Source: Thermogemmatispora aurantia (GTDB lineage Bacteria; Chloroflexota; Ktedonobacteria; Ktedonobacterales; Ktedonobacteraceae). From it: a stretch of 64,000 bases of DNA. Positions 53,315 through 61,936 of the stretch are shown here, one piece after another. The notes below the pieces were generated by a model. That model did no database searches and had not been told where the DNA came from. It worked only from the letters and a program-made list of their open reading frames with translations. Position 1 is the stretch's first letter. The number at the start of each line of letters is the position of its first letter. The DNA lies in assembly GCF_008974285.1 (NCBI RefSeq), contig NZ_BKZV01000002.1, forward strand, positions 336,514-400,513. Reading direction: 5' to 3'. A program made the translations under genes and the position numbers.

Positions 53315-53824
53315 ATGGCTAGTGCAAGTAGCTTTAAGGTCAAGGTGGAGGGCGGCTATCTCCAGTTCAGCGCCGCTCACTTCATTACATACGGCGGCAA
53401 GTGTGAGCGCCTCCACGGCCACAACTATGGCGTCACCGTGGAGGCGGAGGGGACCCTCAGCGAGGATCAGCTGGTCTTCGATTTCACCATCCTGAAGCGC
53501 CTGACGCGCGAGATCTGCCAGCAGCTGAATCATCGCTTTTTGCTGCCGATGAAGAATCCCCATATCGAGCTGATTGCCTCCGCCGACGAGTGGGAGATCC
53601 GCTTTCGCGAGAAGCGCTATGTCCTGCCGCGGGCCGAGGTGGTCGAGTTGCCGATCGATAACTCGACAGCGGAACGGCTGGCTGAGTATATCGCTCAGGA
53701 GCTGCTGGAGGCGCTCACGCCCTATAATACGCTGAATATACATACGCTGACGGTGGGCGTGTCGGAGGCGCCGACGCAGATAGCCTACTGCCATTTGGAT
53801 CTGCGGCGACGCCTGCCAGGCTGA
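53315..53824 (+). CDS. queD: 6-pyruvoyl-tetrahydropterin synthase / 6-carboxytetrahydropterin synthase family
   Basis: A 169-residue T-fold pterin enzyme. Zinc ligands are His22 (FSAAHF) and His34/His36 (LHGHNY); the catalytic Cys is Cys30 (KCERLHGHNY). DNSTAERLAEYIAQEL and the C-terminal TVGVSEAP provide the family's substrate Glu and dimer residues. QueD members make 6-carboxytetrahydropterin for queuosine; related ones serve biopterin or folate. A 20-residue insert (residues 75-100) makes it longer than E. coli QueD, so the exact product is uncertain. No other queuosine genes are seen here. ATG 53315 follows a GGGAGGGAGGG purine run. Confidence 0.8.
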   Translation: MASASSFKVKVEGGYLQFSAAHFITYGGKCERLHGHNYGVTVEAEGTLSEDQLVFDFTILKRLTREICQQLNHRFLLPMKNPHIELIASADEWEIRFREKRYVLPRAEVVELPIDNSTAERLAEYIAQELLEALTPYNTLNIHTLTVGVSEAPTQIAYCHLDLRRRLPG

Positions 53825-53842
53825 GGCAAGGCGCTCACTCGA

Positions 53843-54943
53843 TCAGGGCATGGCCGCGGAACCCGCTTGCCCTGGGTCCAGTCCGGCAAAGAAGCGCTCT
53901 GCAGCGGTACGGCCCTGTTGATAGAGGGCCTCGATCTCGCCGCGACTCAAGTCAAAGCGTGTGGCGCCGAGGCTCCCGACGGGGATGCTGATGGTACGAA
54001 TGGCCTCGATCCCCCGAGTGCGCTGCTCCAGAACCAGGCGATCATGGGCCGAGAGCATGGTCGCCAGGAGGGCCTGACTAAAGGCGATGAGGTTGCCGGG
54101 CGGTAGCAGGGCTGGTGCCTGTGATCGGTCCTGGCCATCTTCATCGTGGCCCCCGTTCTGGTCTGCTGCATCATCGTTCTCGCAGAGACGAAAGCCCAGC
54201 AGAGGCCGGGCCAGTTGGCCGTCTGCGGGGGCCAGCGCGAAGAGGGGAAAGTCGCTCACGAGGCCCCCATCGACGATGTAGCTGAGGCCTCCGTCGGGTC
54301 GCTGCAGGGTGACTGGCACATAGAAGAAGGGGATACTGGCGCTCATGCGTACGGCGCGGGCAATGTCGAGCTGGTCAGGGTCGAGACCGTAGCCGGCCCG
54401 CTCGCTGTGCAGGTCCTGGGGGAGGCGTAGCAGGCGCCGACGGCTGATGTCGGCGGCGATCACGGTCAGGCGATACGCGGGGGGATCGCTGGCCGCCGCT
54501 GCTTCGGGGGGCAGGCGCAGGTCGCCGAAGGTACGCAGACCGCGGGCCAGCAGCAGCTCACGTACGAAATGCTCCAGGTAGGCGCCTGCATGCAGGCCAA
54601 GCTTGAAGAGCAGCCGACTGACCTGCTGGAGGCGCAGATGGTCGTCGGCGGCCTCATCGGCAAAGCGACGGTAGTCGATGGCTCCCATGATGGCATGTAG
54701 CTCGGCAGCACTATAGCCGGCGGCGACCAGGGCGGCGATCATGGCCCCGGCTGAGGTGCCGGCCAGACGATACCAGCGATAGCCACGCTCTTCGGCAACG
54801 GCCAAGGCCCCGATGTGGGCCAAAGCTCGCATGCCACCGCCTTCGAAGACGGCGTCGGCGATCAGCGTGGGCGGCTGCCGTGTCCAGGAGGTGGGGTCTG
54901 GTTGGGAGTGAGGAGCAAGAGGTAGGTCTGGAGTGCTGGACAT
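53843..54943 (-). CDS. Patatin-like phospholipase
   Basis: A 366-residue lipid acyl hydrolase with a Ser-Asp dyad. The oxyanion motif GGGMR is at 35-39, the nucleophile Ser64 is in GTSAG, and the catalytic Asp is in VDGGLVSDFPLF. There is no signal peptide, so it may act on the inner face of the membrane. A poorly conserved loop rich in Asp/Gly/Gln (about residues 265-290) is an insertion. ATG 54943 has GGAGG at 9 bases; the frame extends a further 56 codons upstream without support. Confidence 0.86.
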   Translation of the reverse strand: MSSTPDLPLAPHSQPDPTSWTRQPPTLIADAVFEGGGMRALAHIGALAVAEERGYRWYRLAGTSAGAMIAALVAAGYSAAELHAIMGAIDYRRFADEAADDHLRLQQVSRLLFKLGLHAGAYLEHFVRELLLARGLRTFGDLRLPPEAAAASDPPAYRLTVIAADISRRRLLRLPQDLHSERAGYGLDPDQLDIARAVRMSASIPFFYVPVTLQRPDGGLSYIVDGGLVSDFPLFALAPADGQLARPLLGFRLCENDDAADQNGGHDEDGQDRSQAPALLPPGNLIAFSQALLATMLSAHDRLVLEQRTRGIEAIRTISIPVGSLGATRFDLSRGEIEALYQQGRTAAERFFAGLDPGQAGSAAMP

Positions 54944-55407
54944 GTGGTGAAGAACCTCCAGAGGATGAGGTTGTTGATCGCGCGCCAGGGCGCGATGGGA
55001 GGGAAAGAGGAACGGTTTGCTCCAGAGAGCAGTTGCGCCCTCAGATGGACGCTCTCTATAATAAGTATACACTGATTTCAACAGAAAAGAAAAGTCTCTG
55101 GACGGGCACAAGTGCAGCGATGCTCTAGCCTTTCCATCCCGAGTATTACCAGAGTGCTATCTTAACGATTTTTTTCTATGCAAGACCCCCCAGGCCGTGA
55201 TAGAATGGCAAACGCAGAATCGCGAGATCGCGCCCACTGCAGCCAGGGGAGTGTTTCACCCTCGATGAGCAGGCTCTGAAGCCAGCGTCTCTCTCGCAGG
55301 CTGATGCTCACTGTGCTGCTGTCGCGCCGCAGCTGCTGGTTGTAAGCAGAGTGAGACTATGGGATGGGCTTCGAGAGCGTTCTCCCCTTGCGACGACGAA
55401 GACGACG
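54944..55407. other. Divergent intergenic region
   Basis: A 464-base gap with no gene. On the minus strand TTGAAA with TATACT/TATAGA-like hexamers (about 55050-55085) may be the patatin promoter. On the plus strand TAGAAT at 55201-55206 is a weak -10 without a matching -35. Confidence 0.35.
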
Positions 55408-55992
55408 ATGGATAAGGTCTATTATCTTGATTTACAGACCCTTCTGGACTACCTGCAGGGGCAATCGGCGATTCTCTCAACGACGGTGAGCGTACCTTCT
55501 GTGCGCGGCACCTGCCAGGGTCTGGTCTTTGTGAAGGAGGGGACGGTGCTCGAAAGCCTCATCCAGGGACCAAACGGCACGCTACTGGCGAGCGGGGCCC
55601 GAGCCTATGCGCTGTTGAGCAGCCGGGATCAGTGGCAGGTGCGTATTCAGCCCGATGTCGAGCAGGTCCTGCGCTCCCTGGTACGTCCCGCTCTGCCCGA
55701 GCCTGAGCCGCGGCCAGGACCGGGGGCGAGGCCGGCTCAGGCCGCGCTTCCTCCTGCCTCTCCCGCCTCGCCTCCTTCCCTCTCGCTGACGCCGGTCCCC
55801 CGACCGCTACGCCCGCTCGATGCCCAGCTGCTGGCGGGCTTCAGCATGCGCCAGCGCTTCGTTCTGCGCCTGGTCTTCACGATGGTGAACGGCGAGCGCT
55901 CGGTCGAGCAGATCAAGGCTCAGTTGAATCTCTCGCCAGCAGTGGTTGAGGAAGCACTGACGACCTTGCGCACTCTGGGTGTGATCAGCTAG
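55408..55992 (+). CDS. DUF4388/PATAN-like protein with winged-helix C-terminus
   Basis: A 194-residue soluble protein. The N-terminal domain (YYLDLQTLLDYLQGQ, then LVFVKEGTVLESLIQ, then ALLSSRDQWQVRI) has the pattern of a DUF4388/PATAN effector domain: a layer that senses a signal, with a hydrophobic sheet. A Pro-rich linker (95-140) leads to a winged-helix-like C-terminus (FVLRLVFTMVNGERSVEQIKAQL, then PAVVEEALTTLRTLGVI). The family assignment is from pattern memory and not certain. No good Shine-Dalgarno precedes ATG 55408; GTG 55351 is possible. It forms an operon with the membrane protein 35 bases downstream. Confidence 0.5.
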   Translation: MDKVYYLDLQTLLDYLQGQSAILSTTVSVPSVRGTCQGLVFVKEGTVLESLIQGPNGTLLASGARAYALLSSRDQWQVRIQPDVEQVLRSLVRPALPEPEPRPGPGARPAQAALPPASPASPPSLSLTPVPRPLRPLDAQLLAGFSMRQRFVLRLVFTMVNGERSVEQIKAQLNLSPAVVEEALTTLRTLGVIS

Positions 55993-56027
55993 CTCAACGC
56001 TGCAGCTTCGCTACGATGGAGGATGGT

Positions 56028-57050
56028 ATGAAATCCCTGTTGGCCTGGTGGTTCCGCCTGACGCTCCCCAGGCATCTCCCGGAAACAACGCCGGCTGAGC
56101 GTGAACGCGCTCGCTACGCACGCTTGACCAGTACCTTCGCCCTGGTGATCGCGCCGCTCGGCCTGCTGGCTTTTATCTATGGAGCGCTGACTTCGCTGAA
56201 TCCAGTCGCTCCCTGGATCGAGGGCGTGGCCTGCTTCTGCGCTTTGGCCTCCCCTCTGCTGAACCGCTGGGGCTTCACTATTGTCGCCGCCTCCTTGCTC
56301 GTGCTGAATTCGATGATCAACTCGGTGGGGAATCTGATTACAAACCCCCTCGATCCGGTCTACGTGGGGATCTTCAGCGCGTTGGTGATCCCGGTCGTGC
56401 TGGCCGGCGCTTTGCTTCCCCCGGTGGCCGCTCTGCTGACTAGCTTTTTGAATAGCGCCGTCATCGTCGGCCTGACGCTCTTCCAGCAACATACGCCCGA
56501 GTACGATCGCTGGCTGCGCCTGGGCTACGGCTCAATTATGATCGCTCTGCCGATTGCCCTGCAATTGATCGTGGGAATCATCACTTATGTGATTATGCGC
56601 TATCTGATCGCGACCATTCGCCGCGCCGATCGGGCGGAAGAGATTATCGCGCTGCAAAAGGAGATCGCCGAGTATCAGCGCCAGCGCGCTCAGGAGCAGC
56701 GCCAGCTTGAGGAGGGCATCGCCCAGATTGCTCAGGTCCATGCGGCGGTGGCCAATGGCAATCTCGATGCCCGCGTGCCTACTGGACAGGAGGGGGTGCT
56801 CTGGCAGATCGCGGTGCCGCTCAATAATTTGTTGAACCATGCTCAGCAGTGGAAGCGCAATTCGGATTTGCTGGAGCAGACGTATACGCTGGCTCATCAG
56901 TTGGTGCGCTACTTGCAGCGCTGCCGCCTGCAGCAGACGCCAGCGGTCTTTACGCAGCCAACGGGTACCCCCCTCGATCCTATTTTGCCAGAAATTCAGT
57001 ACTTGAGTGAGAAGGCTTCCAGGACGAGCCGCACGTCGTCTCTGCAGTGA
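56028..57050 (+). CDS. Six-helix membrane protein with HAMP-like cytoplasmic region
   Basis: A 340-residue protein with about six transmembrane helices in residues 25-190, followed by a charged coiled coil (about 193-230) and a HAMP-like segment (AAVANGNLDARVPTGQEGVLWQIAVPLNNLLNHAQ). The C-terminal 60 residues have no catalytic domain, so it is a sensor-like protein without kinase or cyclase. ATG 56028 follows GGAGG at 5 bases. The 35-base gap to the DUF4388-like gene suggests the two act together. Function is unknown. Confidence 0.6.
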   Translation: MKSLLAWWFRLTLPRHLPETTPAERERARYARLTSTFALVIAPLGLLAFIYGALTSLNPVAPWIEGVACFCALASPLLNRWGFTIVAASLLVLNSMINSVGNLITNPLDPVYVGIFSALVIPVVLAGALLPPVAALLTSFLNSAVIVGLTLFQQHTPEYDRWLRLGYGSIMIALPIALQLIVGIITYVIMRYLIATIRRADRAEEIIALQKEIAEYQRQRAQEQRQLEEGIAQIAQVHAAVANGNLDARVPTGQEGVLWQIAVPLNNLLNHAQQWKRNSDLLEQTYTLAHQLVRYLQRCRLQQTPAVFTQPTGTPLDPILPEIQYLSEKASRTSRTSSLQ

Positions 57051-57191
57051 GCCGACGGCGCTGGCTCGCCCTGCTTCGCTCATTCGTTATTTTGCGCGCC
57101 TGCGCCTGGCCTCTGTCGGCCTGCCGCGGCGCGTTGCGATTCCTGGAACCTGCTATTTGGAGCTTGCTATCTGGAAGGAGCTTTTGCTTGT

Positions 57192-58175
57192 ATGCGAGTC
57201 CTCGTGACGGGCGCTTTTGGCAATATCGGCTTTAGTACGGTGCAGGAGCTGCTGCGCCAGGGCCATATGGTCCGCTGTCTCGATCTGCGAACGAAGCCTA
57301 ATGAGCAAAAGGCGTCGCAGATTAGCCGTGAGGCGGGTGAACGGGTGACGGTGCAATGGGGCGATATTCGCCAGCGCGAGGTGCTGGCCGAGGCGATGCG
57401 CGATCAGGAGGTGGTGGTCCATCTGGCCGCCATTCTGCCGCCAGATATCTATGAGAAGCTCGAACTGGCTTATGAGGTGAATGTGGGGGGGACGCGCAAT
57501 GCGATTGAGGTGGCTCGGCAGCAGCCCCAGCCTCCACGCTTTCTCTTCGGTTCGAGTCTGGATGTGTTCGGTTACACGCAGGATCAGCCGCCGCCGCGCA
57601 AGGTGACCGATCCGGTACAGGCAACCGACGATTATACGCGCCATAAGCTGGAGGGGGAGGCAATGCTGCAACGGTCGGGGCTGACCTGGAGTATCTTCCG
57701 CTTCGCCGATGTCCCTCCCCTGGGACCGCGCCCGATTCATCCGATTATGTTCCGTATCCCACTGGATACGCGCCTGGAGATGTTGCATACGTTCGATGCC
57801 GGGCTGGCGGTGGCCAATGCGGTGAGCAGTGCGGAGGTCTGGGGGAAGATCTGGCTGATCGGCGGCGGCCCTTCTTGCCAGGTGCGCTATCGCGATTATT
57901 TGAATCGCATGCTGGAGGTGATGGGTATCGGCTCGCTGCCAGAGGAGGCTTTCGGCCACGAGCCGTACTGTACGGACTGGCTGGATACGAGTGAGAGTCA
58001 GCGGGTGCTGCGCTACCAGCGCCATTCTTTCGAGGAGATTATCCGGGATGTGGCCAAGTATGCGGCTCCGCCGGCGCCGGTGCGGGCTTTGATGCCGCTG
58101 CTGCGCCCGGTGGTGCGCCGCCAGATGCTGAAGCTTTCTCCCTATTGGCAGAAGGCTCAGGCTCCTTCGGCCTGA
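57192..58175 (+). CDS. NAD-dependent epimerase/dehydratase family protein
   Basis: A 327-residue extended short-chain dehydrogenase. The nucleotide-binding motif is GAFGNIG (residues 7-13). The active-site Tyr-x-x-x-Lys is YTRHK (near residue 145), with Ser residues in FLFGSSLDVFG. It lacks recognisable sugar-nucleotide-specific motifs, so it may act on a sugar nucleotide, a sterol/flavonoid-like ketone or a lipid. ATG 57192 is preceded by GGAAGGAG. It is convergent with the aminopeptidase gene. Confidence 0.78.
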   Translation: MRVLVTGAFGNIGFSTVQELLRQGHMVRCLDLRTKPNEQKASQISREAGERVTVQWGDIRQREVLAEAMRDQEVVVHLAAILPPDIYEKLELAYEVNVGGTRNAIEVARQQPQPPRFLFGSSLDVFGYTQDQPPPRKVTDPVQATDDYTRHKLEGEAMLQRSGLTWSIFRFADVPPLGPRPIHPIMFRIPLDTRLEMLHTFDAGLAVANAVSSAEVWGKIWLIGGGPSCQVRYRDYLNRMLEVMGIGSLPEEAFGHEPYCTDWLDTSESQRVLRYQRHSFEEIIRDVAKYAAPPAPVRALMPLLRPVVRRQMLKLSPYWQKAQAPSA

Positions 58176-58298
58176 GTCGAGCGCTGAAAAAGTCCCTGGA
58201 GCTGCTTGAGGCGCGTCGGCTGATTGCTCTTGTTGAGAAGGGCAGGCAGGCCGACGCGCCTCTGGCTGTTTTCGGGGTCCCAATGGGCGGATCTGGCT

Positions 58299-59402
58299 TT
58301 AGATGAGGATGCGCCCGTCTTTGAGGAAGAGGGTATCGTCTACCCAGACTTCGCCGCCCTTGCGCAGGTCGCAAATCAGGTCCCAGTGCAGGGCCGAGCG
58401 GTTCTGTCCCCCAGCTTCGGGATAGCTGGCTCCCAGGGCGAGGTGGATGGTACCACCGATCTTTTCGTCGAAGAGGATGTTGCGTGTGTTCCGCTGAATG
58501 TTCCAGTTGTTGCCAAAGGCAAATTCTCCGGCGATGCGGGCGCCCTTGTCGATATCGAGCATGCGCAGCAGATAGTCCTGGCCCTGGCGGGCGCTGGCTT
58601 CGACGACTTTGCCGCCGGCAAAGGCCAGGCGGATGCCTTCGACGAGGCGCCCGTCAACGGCGCTGGGCAGGTCGAAGGTGATGGTGCCTTCGAGGCTCTC
58701 TTCGACGGGACTGGTGAAGATTTCGCCGCTGGGAAAGTTGCGCCGCCCGTCGCTGTTGATGAAGCGCCGCCCAACAATGGAGAGGGTGAGGTCGGTGCCT
58801 TCGCTGAGGACGCGAATGCGCTGCTTCCCTTCAAGCCAGGCCACCAGACGCTGCTGCTGCTGGGAGAGGTCCCGCCAGCGGGCGGCTGGATCGGGGTCGT
58901 TGAGAAAGCAGGCTTCGAAGACGAATTCTTCGAATTCGCTCAGGGAGAGACCGGCATCCTGGGCATAGGCGACGGTCGGATAGAGGGTCAGGCACCAGCG
59001 ATAGCTGCCCTCCTGCTCGCGCTGCTGCAGGCGGTTTCTAATGGCTCCCTGGGCTTTGCGCCGCATGGCCAGACGGCCCGGGTCGAGGGTGGTAAGAGCG
59101 CTGGTGTTGCTCGCGGCTTCGATCCCCAGACGGGCGGCGATGCGTTCGGCGAAGCCTTCAAGCAGGAGCGGGGTGTTTTGCAGCTGGTCGTCGTTGCCTT
59201 CCCTCAGAAGCAGTTCTTCCAGGCTGTCCAGGTTGAGGAGGGGCAGAGGATAGGCTCCGGCACGCAGGAGTTCGCGATAGACGTTCTCGATTAAGGGCGC
59301 GGCCAGGGGCGTGGATTGGATGGCGACAAGCTGACCTGGCTGCACCTGGAGGCAGTAGTCGACCAGGGTACGCGCCCAACGGGCCAGTCGAATGTCGTGC
59401 AT
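58299..59402 (-). CDS. Aminopeptidase, M29 (thermophilic aminopeptidase T) family
   Basis: A 367-residue metallo-aminopeptidase. The M29 metal-binding residues are visible: Glu in NFPSGEIFTSPVEESLEG (two Glu), and Tyr/His/Asp in ASYPEAGGQNRSALHWDLICDL. AFGNN and HLALG segments also match. M29 enzymes use two metal ions (Co/Zn) to remove N-terminal residues and were first described in thermophiles. ATG 59402 follows AAAGGAAAG. The protein is of normal length and intact. Confidence 0.87.
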   Translation of the reverse strand: MHDIRLARWARTLVDYCLQVQPGQLVAIQSTPLAAPLIENVYRELLRAGAYPLPLLNLDSLEELLLREGNDDQLQNTPLLLEGFAERIAARLGIEAASNTSALTTLDPGRLAMRRKAQGAIRNRLQQREQEGSYRWCLTLYPTVAYAQDAGLSLSEFEEFVFEACFLNDPDPAARWRDLSQQQQRLVAWLEGKQRIRVLSEGTDLTLSIVGRRFINSDGRRNFPSGEIFTSPVEESLEGTITFDLPSAVDGRLVEGIRLAFAGGKVVEASARQGQDYLLRMLDIDKGARIAGEFAFGNNWNIQRNTRNILFDEKIGGTIHLALGASYPEAGGQNRSALHWDLICDLRKGGEVWVDDTLFLKDGRILI

Positions 59403-59644
59403 GTGGCTTTCCTTTCTTCTTTTCCTCGCACACGTCTTGTTTCTGACTGATGATGATAGCATAAGGCAAGAAGGCCGACCAGGGCAGCCGAGTGCGATCT
59501 CTTGCTTCTCTCAGCACTGCTGTTGGAAGCGCCTGGAAGATTACAAGGGTGATTCGTCTCTTTTTAAGAGAGGAAGCTGTTTTCTGTCATGTCTGGCAAC
59601 AGGGCTACTGTTGCCCTCAGAGCGGAAAGGACGGTAGGAGCCAG

Positions 59645-59974
59645 ATGGAGATTACAGTTGTGATTCTTGTGCTCGCCATGATTTGCCTGGGGCTGGTTGT
59701 CATCAGCGGCTTGCAGCGGCGACGGAGGTGCGGCCCGGCAGCGCGTGCTGGTGTTGAGCAAGGCAGCGCCCTGGGGGCCGAGGCGATCGAGGCAGGGGGT
59801 GATCAGCCGGTCAGCGGCAGCGTGCATAGCCACCATCGCCATGCGCCGCAGCCAGAGACAGCGCTGCCGTCGCATTCGTCGGGTTCTCACCATAGCAGCC
59901 ATACCGGCAGCCACTTCGGTGGAGGTGCTGGCGGCCATTTCGGCGGTCATACCGGCGGTCATACCAGCTTCTGA
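59645..59974 (+). CDS. Small membrane protein with His/Gly/Ser-rich tail
   Basis: A 109-residue protein: one N-terminal transmembrane helix (residues 3-23, VVILVLAMICLGLVVI), a short Arg-rich stop (LQRRRR), and a C-terminus from about residue 58 with many His, Gly and Ser residues (HSHHRHAP, GSHHSSHTGSHFGG, GGHFGGHTGGHTSF). The repeated GGH(F/T) units could bind metal ions such as Ni or Zn. Unknown family. ATG 59645 follows GGAG at 5 bases. Confidence 0.6.
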   Translation: MEITVVILVLAMICLGLVVISGLQRRRRCGPAARAGVEQGSALGAEAIEAGGDQPVSGSVHSHHRHAPQPETALPSHSSGSHHSSHTGSHFGGGAGGHFGGHTGGHTSF

Positions 59975-59983
59975 GTCCGCACC

Positions 59984-60023
59984 AGCAAGGAGGGAAGCAC
60001 CCGCAGCGCTTTTCCTCCTTGCT
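59984..60023. terminator. Hairpin between convergent genes
   Basis: AGCAAGGAGG (59984-59993) and CCTCCTTGCT (60014-60023) form a perfect 10-bp stem with an inner GAAGC/GCTTT extension, 10 bases past the plus-strand stop. Confidence 0.55.
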
Positions 60024-60109
60024 CATACGGCTCGCTTTTGCGGTGACTGACTTTTGCGAGAAAGGTGGCCAGCTTCCAGGGGCGGGTCTGGCGCTGATCC
60101 GGATTTTCC

Positions 60110-60994
60110 CTACTGAGGCTTGCGACCCCAGACGGTCAGCAGTGTGTAGAGGCCACAAAAATCCTCTTGCTGCATTTCAGCCGTTGCTTGCTGGATCAGG
60201 CGTCCCAGCTCTTCGCCTGTAGCTACTCCCATCTTGATCAAGAATGGTTGGATCAGCTCCTGGAGCATCAGCCAGTCTTTGAGCATAGGATAGTAGCCTT
60301 CGGTGCCCATCGAACACTCAATGGCGCTGGCCCGCAGCTTCACCTCCTCAAAGCCCGCCTGCCTCACCAATCTGGGCAAGACCGGCGTGATCCCAATATG
60401 GCGCCCGTCCGCTGAGAAGCTCTGGCCCGCCTTCTTGAGCGCCTCCGCCAGGAGAGCGTTGAAGCGCTCCGCGGCTGGGCTGGTCGTCAGTCCGGACTCG
60501 GACTCGGTGAGTCTGATGATCCCTCCCGGCTTGAGCAGGCGTCGGCACTCGGCCAGCAGCTTCGGCCAGGCCTCCGGCAGCATGAAGCCCAAGAGTAGCC
60601 GCCCATTGATCAGGTCAAAGGAGGCATCGGGGAAGGCCAGCGGCTGCATGACGTTCATCACCTGAAAGTGGATGTTCTCCAGCCCGCGCGACCAGGCTTG
60701 CGCGTTGGCGTATTCGATCACTGCCTGGCTGATGTCGACGCCGATCACTTCCACGTTGGGATAGGCAAAGGCCACTTCCAATGCCCAGCCTCCCGGGCCG
60801 CAGGCCAGGTCGAGGACGCGCCCCCCTGCGGGCAGCGGCGCCCCTTCAGGAAACTCGGGGAAGAGGCCGCCCATGCCTCGGGTCAACATCTGGTCCTGAT
60901 GCATCAGGCGCGCCAGTTCACCCGCGTTCTCCGAATCGATCACGTAGGAGTTCTGGTCCTCTTCCCGCGTGTTGTTTTTTCCAGTAGGGTCCAT
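60110..60994 (-). CDS. Class I SAM-dependent methyltransferase, copy 1
   Basis: A 294-residue Rossmann-fold methyltransferase. Motif I is LDLACGPGGW (61-70), followed by motif II VIGVDIS, motif post-II (FQVMNVMQPLAFPDASFDL) and motif III (LLKPGGIIRLTE). The substrate is not identifiable; the C-terminal third (about 190-294) is the likely substrate-binding part. It is one of three tandem paralogues in a minus-strand operon; the gap to copy 2 is 24 bases. It has an NQNSYVID-type N-terminus shared by all three. GAGAGGTG precedes ATG 60994. Confidence 0.85.
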   Translation of the reverse strand: MDPTGKNNTREEDQNSYVIDSENAGELARLMHQDQMLTRGMGGLFPEFPEGAPLPAGGRVLDLACGPGGWALEVAFAYPNVEVIGVDISQAVIEYANAQAWSRGLENIHFQVMNVMQPLAFPDASFDLINGRLLLGFMLPEAWPKLLAECRRLLKPGGIIRLTESESGLTTSPAAERFNALLAEALKKAGQSFSADGRHIGITPVLPRLVRQAGFEEVKLRASAIECSMGTEGYYPMLKDWLMLQELIQPFLIKMGVATGEELGRLIQQATAEMQQEDFCGLYTLLTVWGRKPQ

Positions 60995-61018
60995 TGCACC
61001 TCTCTTCCTTGCTCTACT

Positions 61019-61906
61019 CTATTCCTGTGGATTGTATCCCCAGACGGTCAGCAGCGAGTACAGCCCACAAAACTCCTCCTGCTGCATCTCGGCCACCGCC
61101 TGCTGTACAAGCCTCTTCAGCTCATCCTGATCGACTAACTCCATCTTTAGCAAAAATGGCTGAATAAGCTCCAGTAGCATCAGATAATCCTTGAAGACTG
61201 GATAATGGGCCTCGGTTTCCACCGACCACTCGACCGCGCTGGCCCGCAGCTTCACCTCCTCAAAGCCTGCCTGCCTCACCAATCTGGGCAAGACCGGCGT
61301 GATCCCAACATGGCGCCCGTCCGCTGAGAAGCTCTGGCCCGCCTTCTTGAGCGCCTCGGCAAACAGGGCATGCAAACGCTCCAGGGCCGGGCTGGTGGTC
61401 AACGGTAGCTCTGCCTCCGTCAGCCTGATCACCCCACCCGGCTTGAGCAGGCGCCGGCACTCGGCCAGCAGCTTCGGCCAGGCCTCCGGCAGCATGAAGC
61501 CCAAGAGTAGCCGCCCGTTGACCAGGTCAAAGGAGGCATCGGGGAAGGCCAGCGGCTGCATGACGTTCATCACCTGAAAGTGGATGTTCTCCAGCCCGCG
61601 CGACCAGGCTTGCGCGCGGGCATATTCGATGATGCTCTGGCTGATGTCCACGCCAAAGACGTGGACCTTGGGATAGGCAAAGGCGAGTTCTAAGGCCCAG
61701 CCTCCCGGGCCACAGGCCAGGTCGAGGACACGCCCCCCCTCTGGGAGAGGTGGCCCTGCGGGAAACTCGGGGAGGAGACCCCCCATATGCCGGTTGAGCA
61801 TCTGGTCTTGATGCATCAACCGCGCTAATTCTGCTTCGTCCTCGGAATTGAGCACATAGGTATTCTGGTTGCGCGCTCTCTCTTGACTATCCCCGGCAGG
61901 GTCCAT
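61019..61906 (-). CDS. Class I SAM-dependent methyltransferase, copy 2
   Basis: A 295-residue paralogue of copies 1 and 3, with motif I LDLACGPGGW intact. It differs from the other two around motif II (VHVFGVDISQSIIEYAR instead of VEVIGVDISQAVIEYAN), so it is the more diverged one in the SAM-adenosine pocket, while elsewhere it shares near-identical blocks with one copy or the other. A good GGAGGAG precedes ATG 61906. Same operon. Confidence 0.85.
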   Translation of the reverse strand: MDPAGDSQERARNQNTYVLNSEDEAELARLMHQDQMLNRHMGGLLPEFPAGPPLPEGGRVLDLACGPGGWALELAFAYPKVHVFGVDISQSIIEYARAQAWSRGLENIHFQVMNVMQPLAFPDASFDLVNGRLLLGFMLPEAWPKLLAECRRLLKPGGVIRLTEAELPLTTSPALERLHALFAEALKKAGQSFSADGRHVGITPVLPRLVRQAGFEEVKLRASAVEWSVETEAHYPVFKDYLMLLELIQPFLLKMELVDQDELKRLVQQAVAEMQQEEFCGLYSLLTVWGYNPQE

Positions 61907-61936
61907 CTCTTCTCTCTCCTCCTTTGTTGATTCTCT

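Noticed and set aside
57153..58283. A 376-codon minus-strand frame opposite the epimerase gene
   Set aside because: The plus-strand protein has intact nucleotide-binding and YxxxK motifs; the reverse frame has none.
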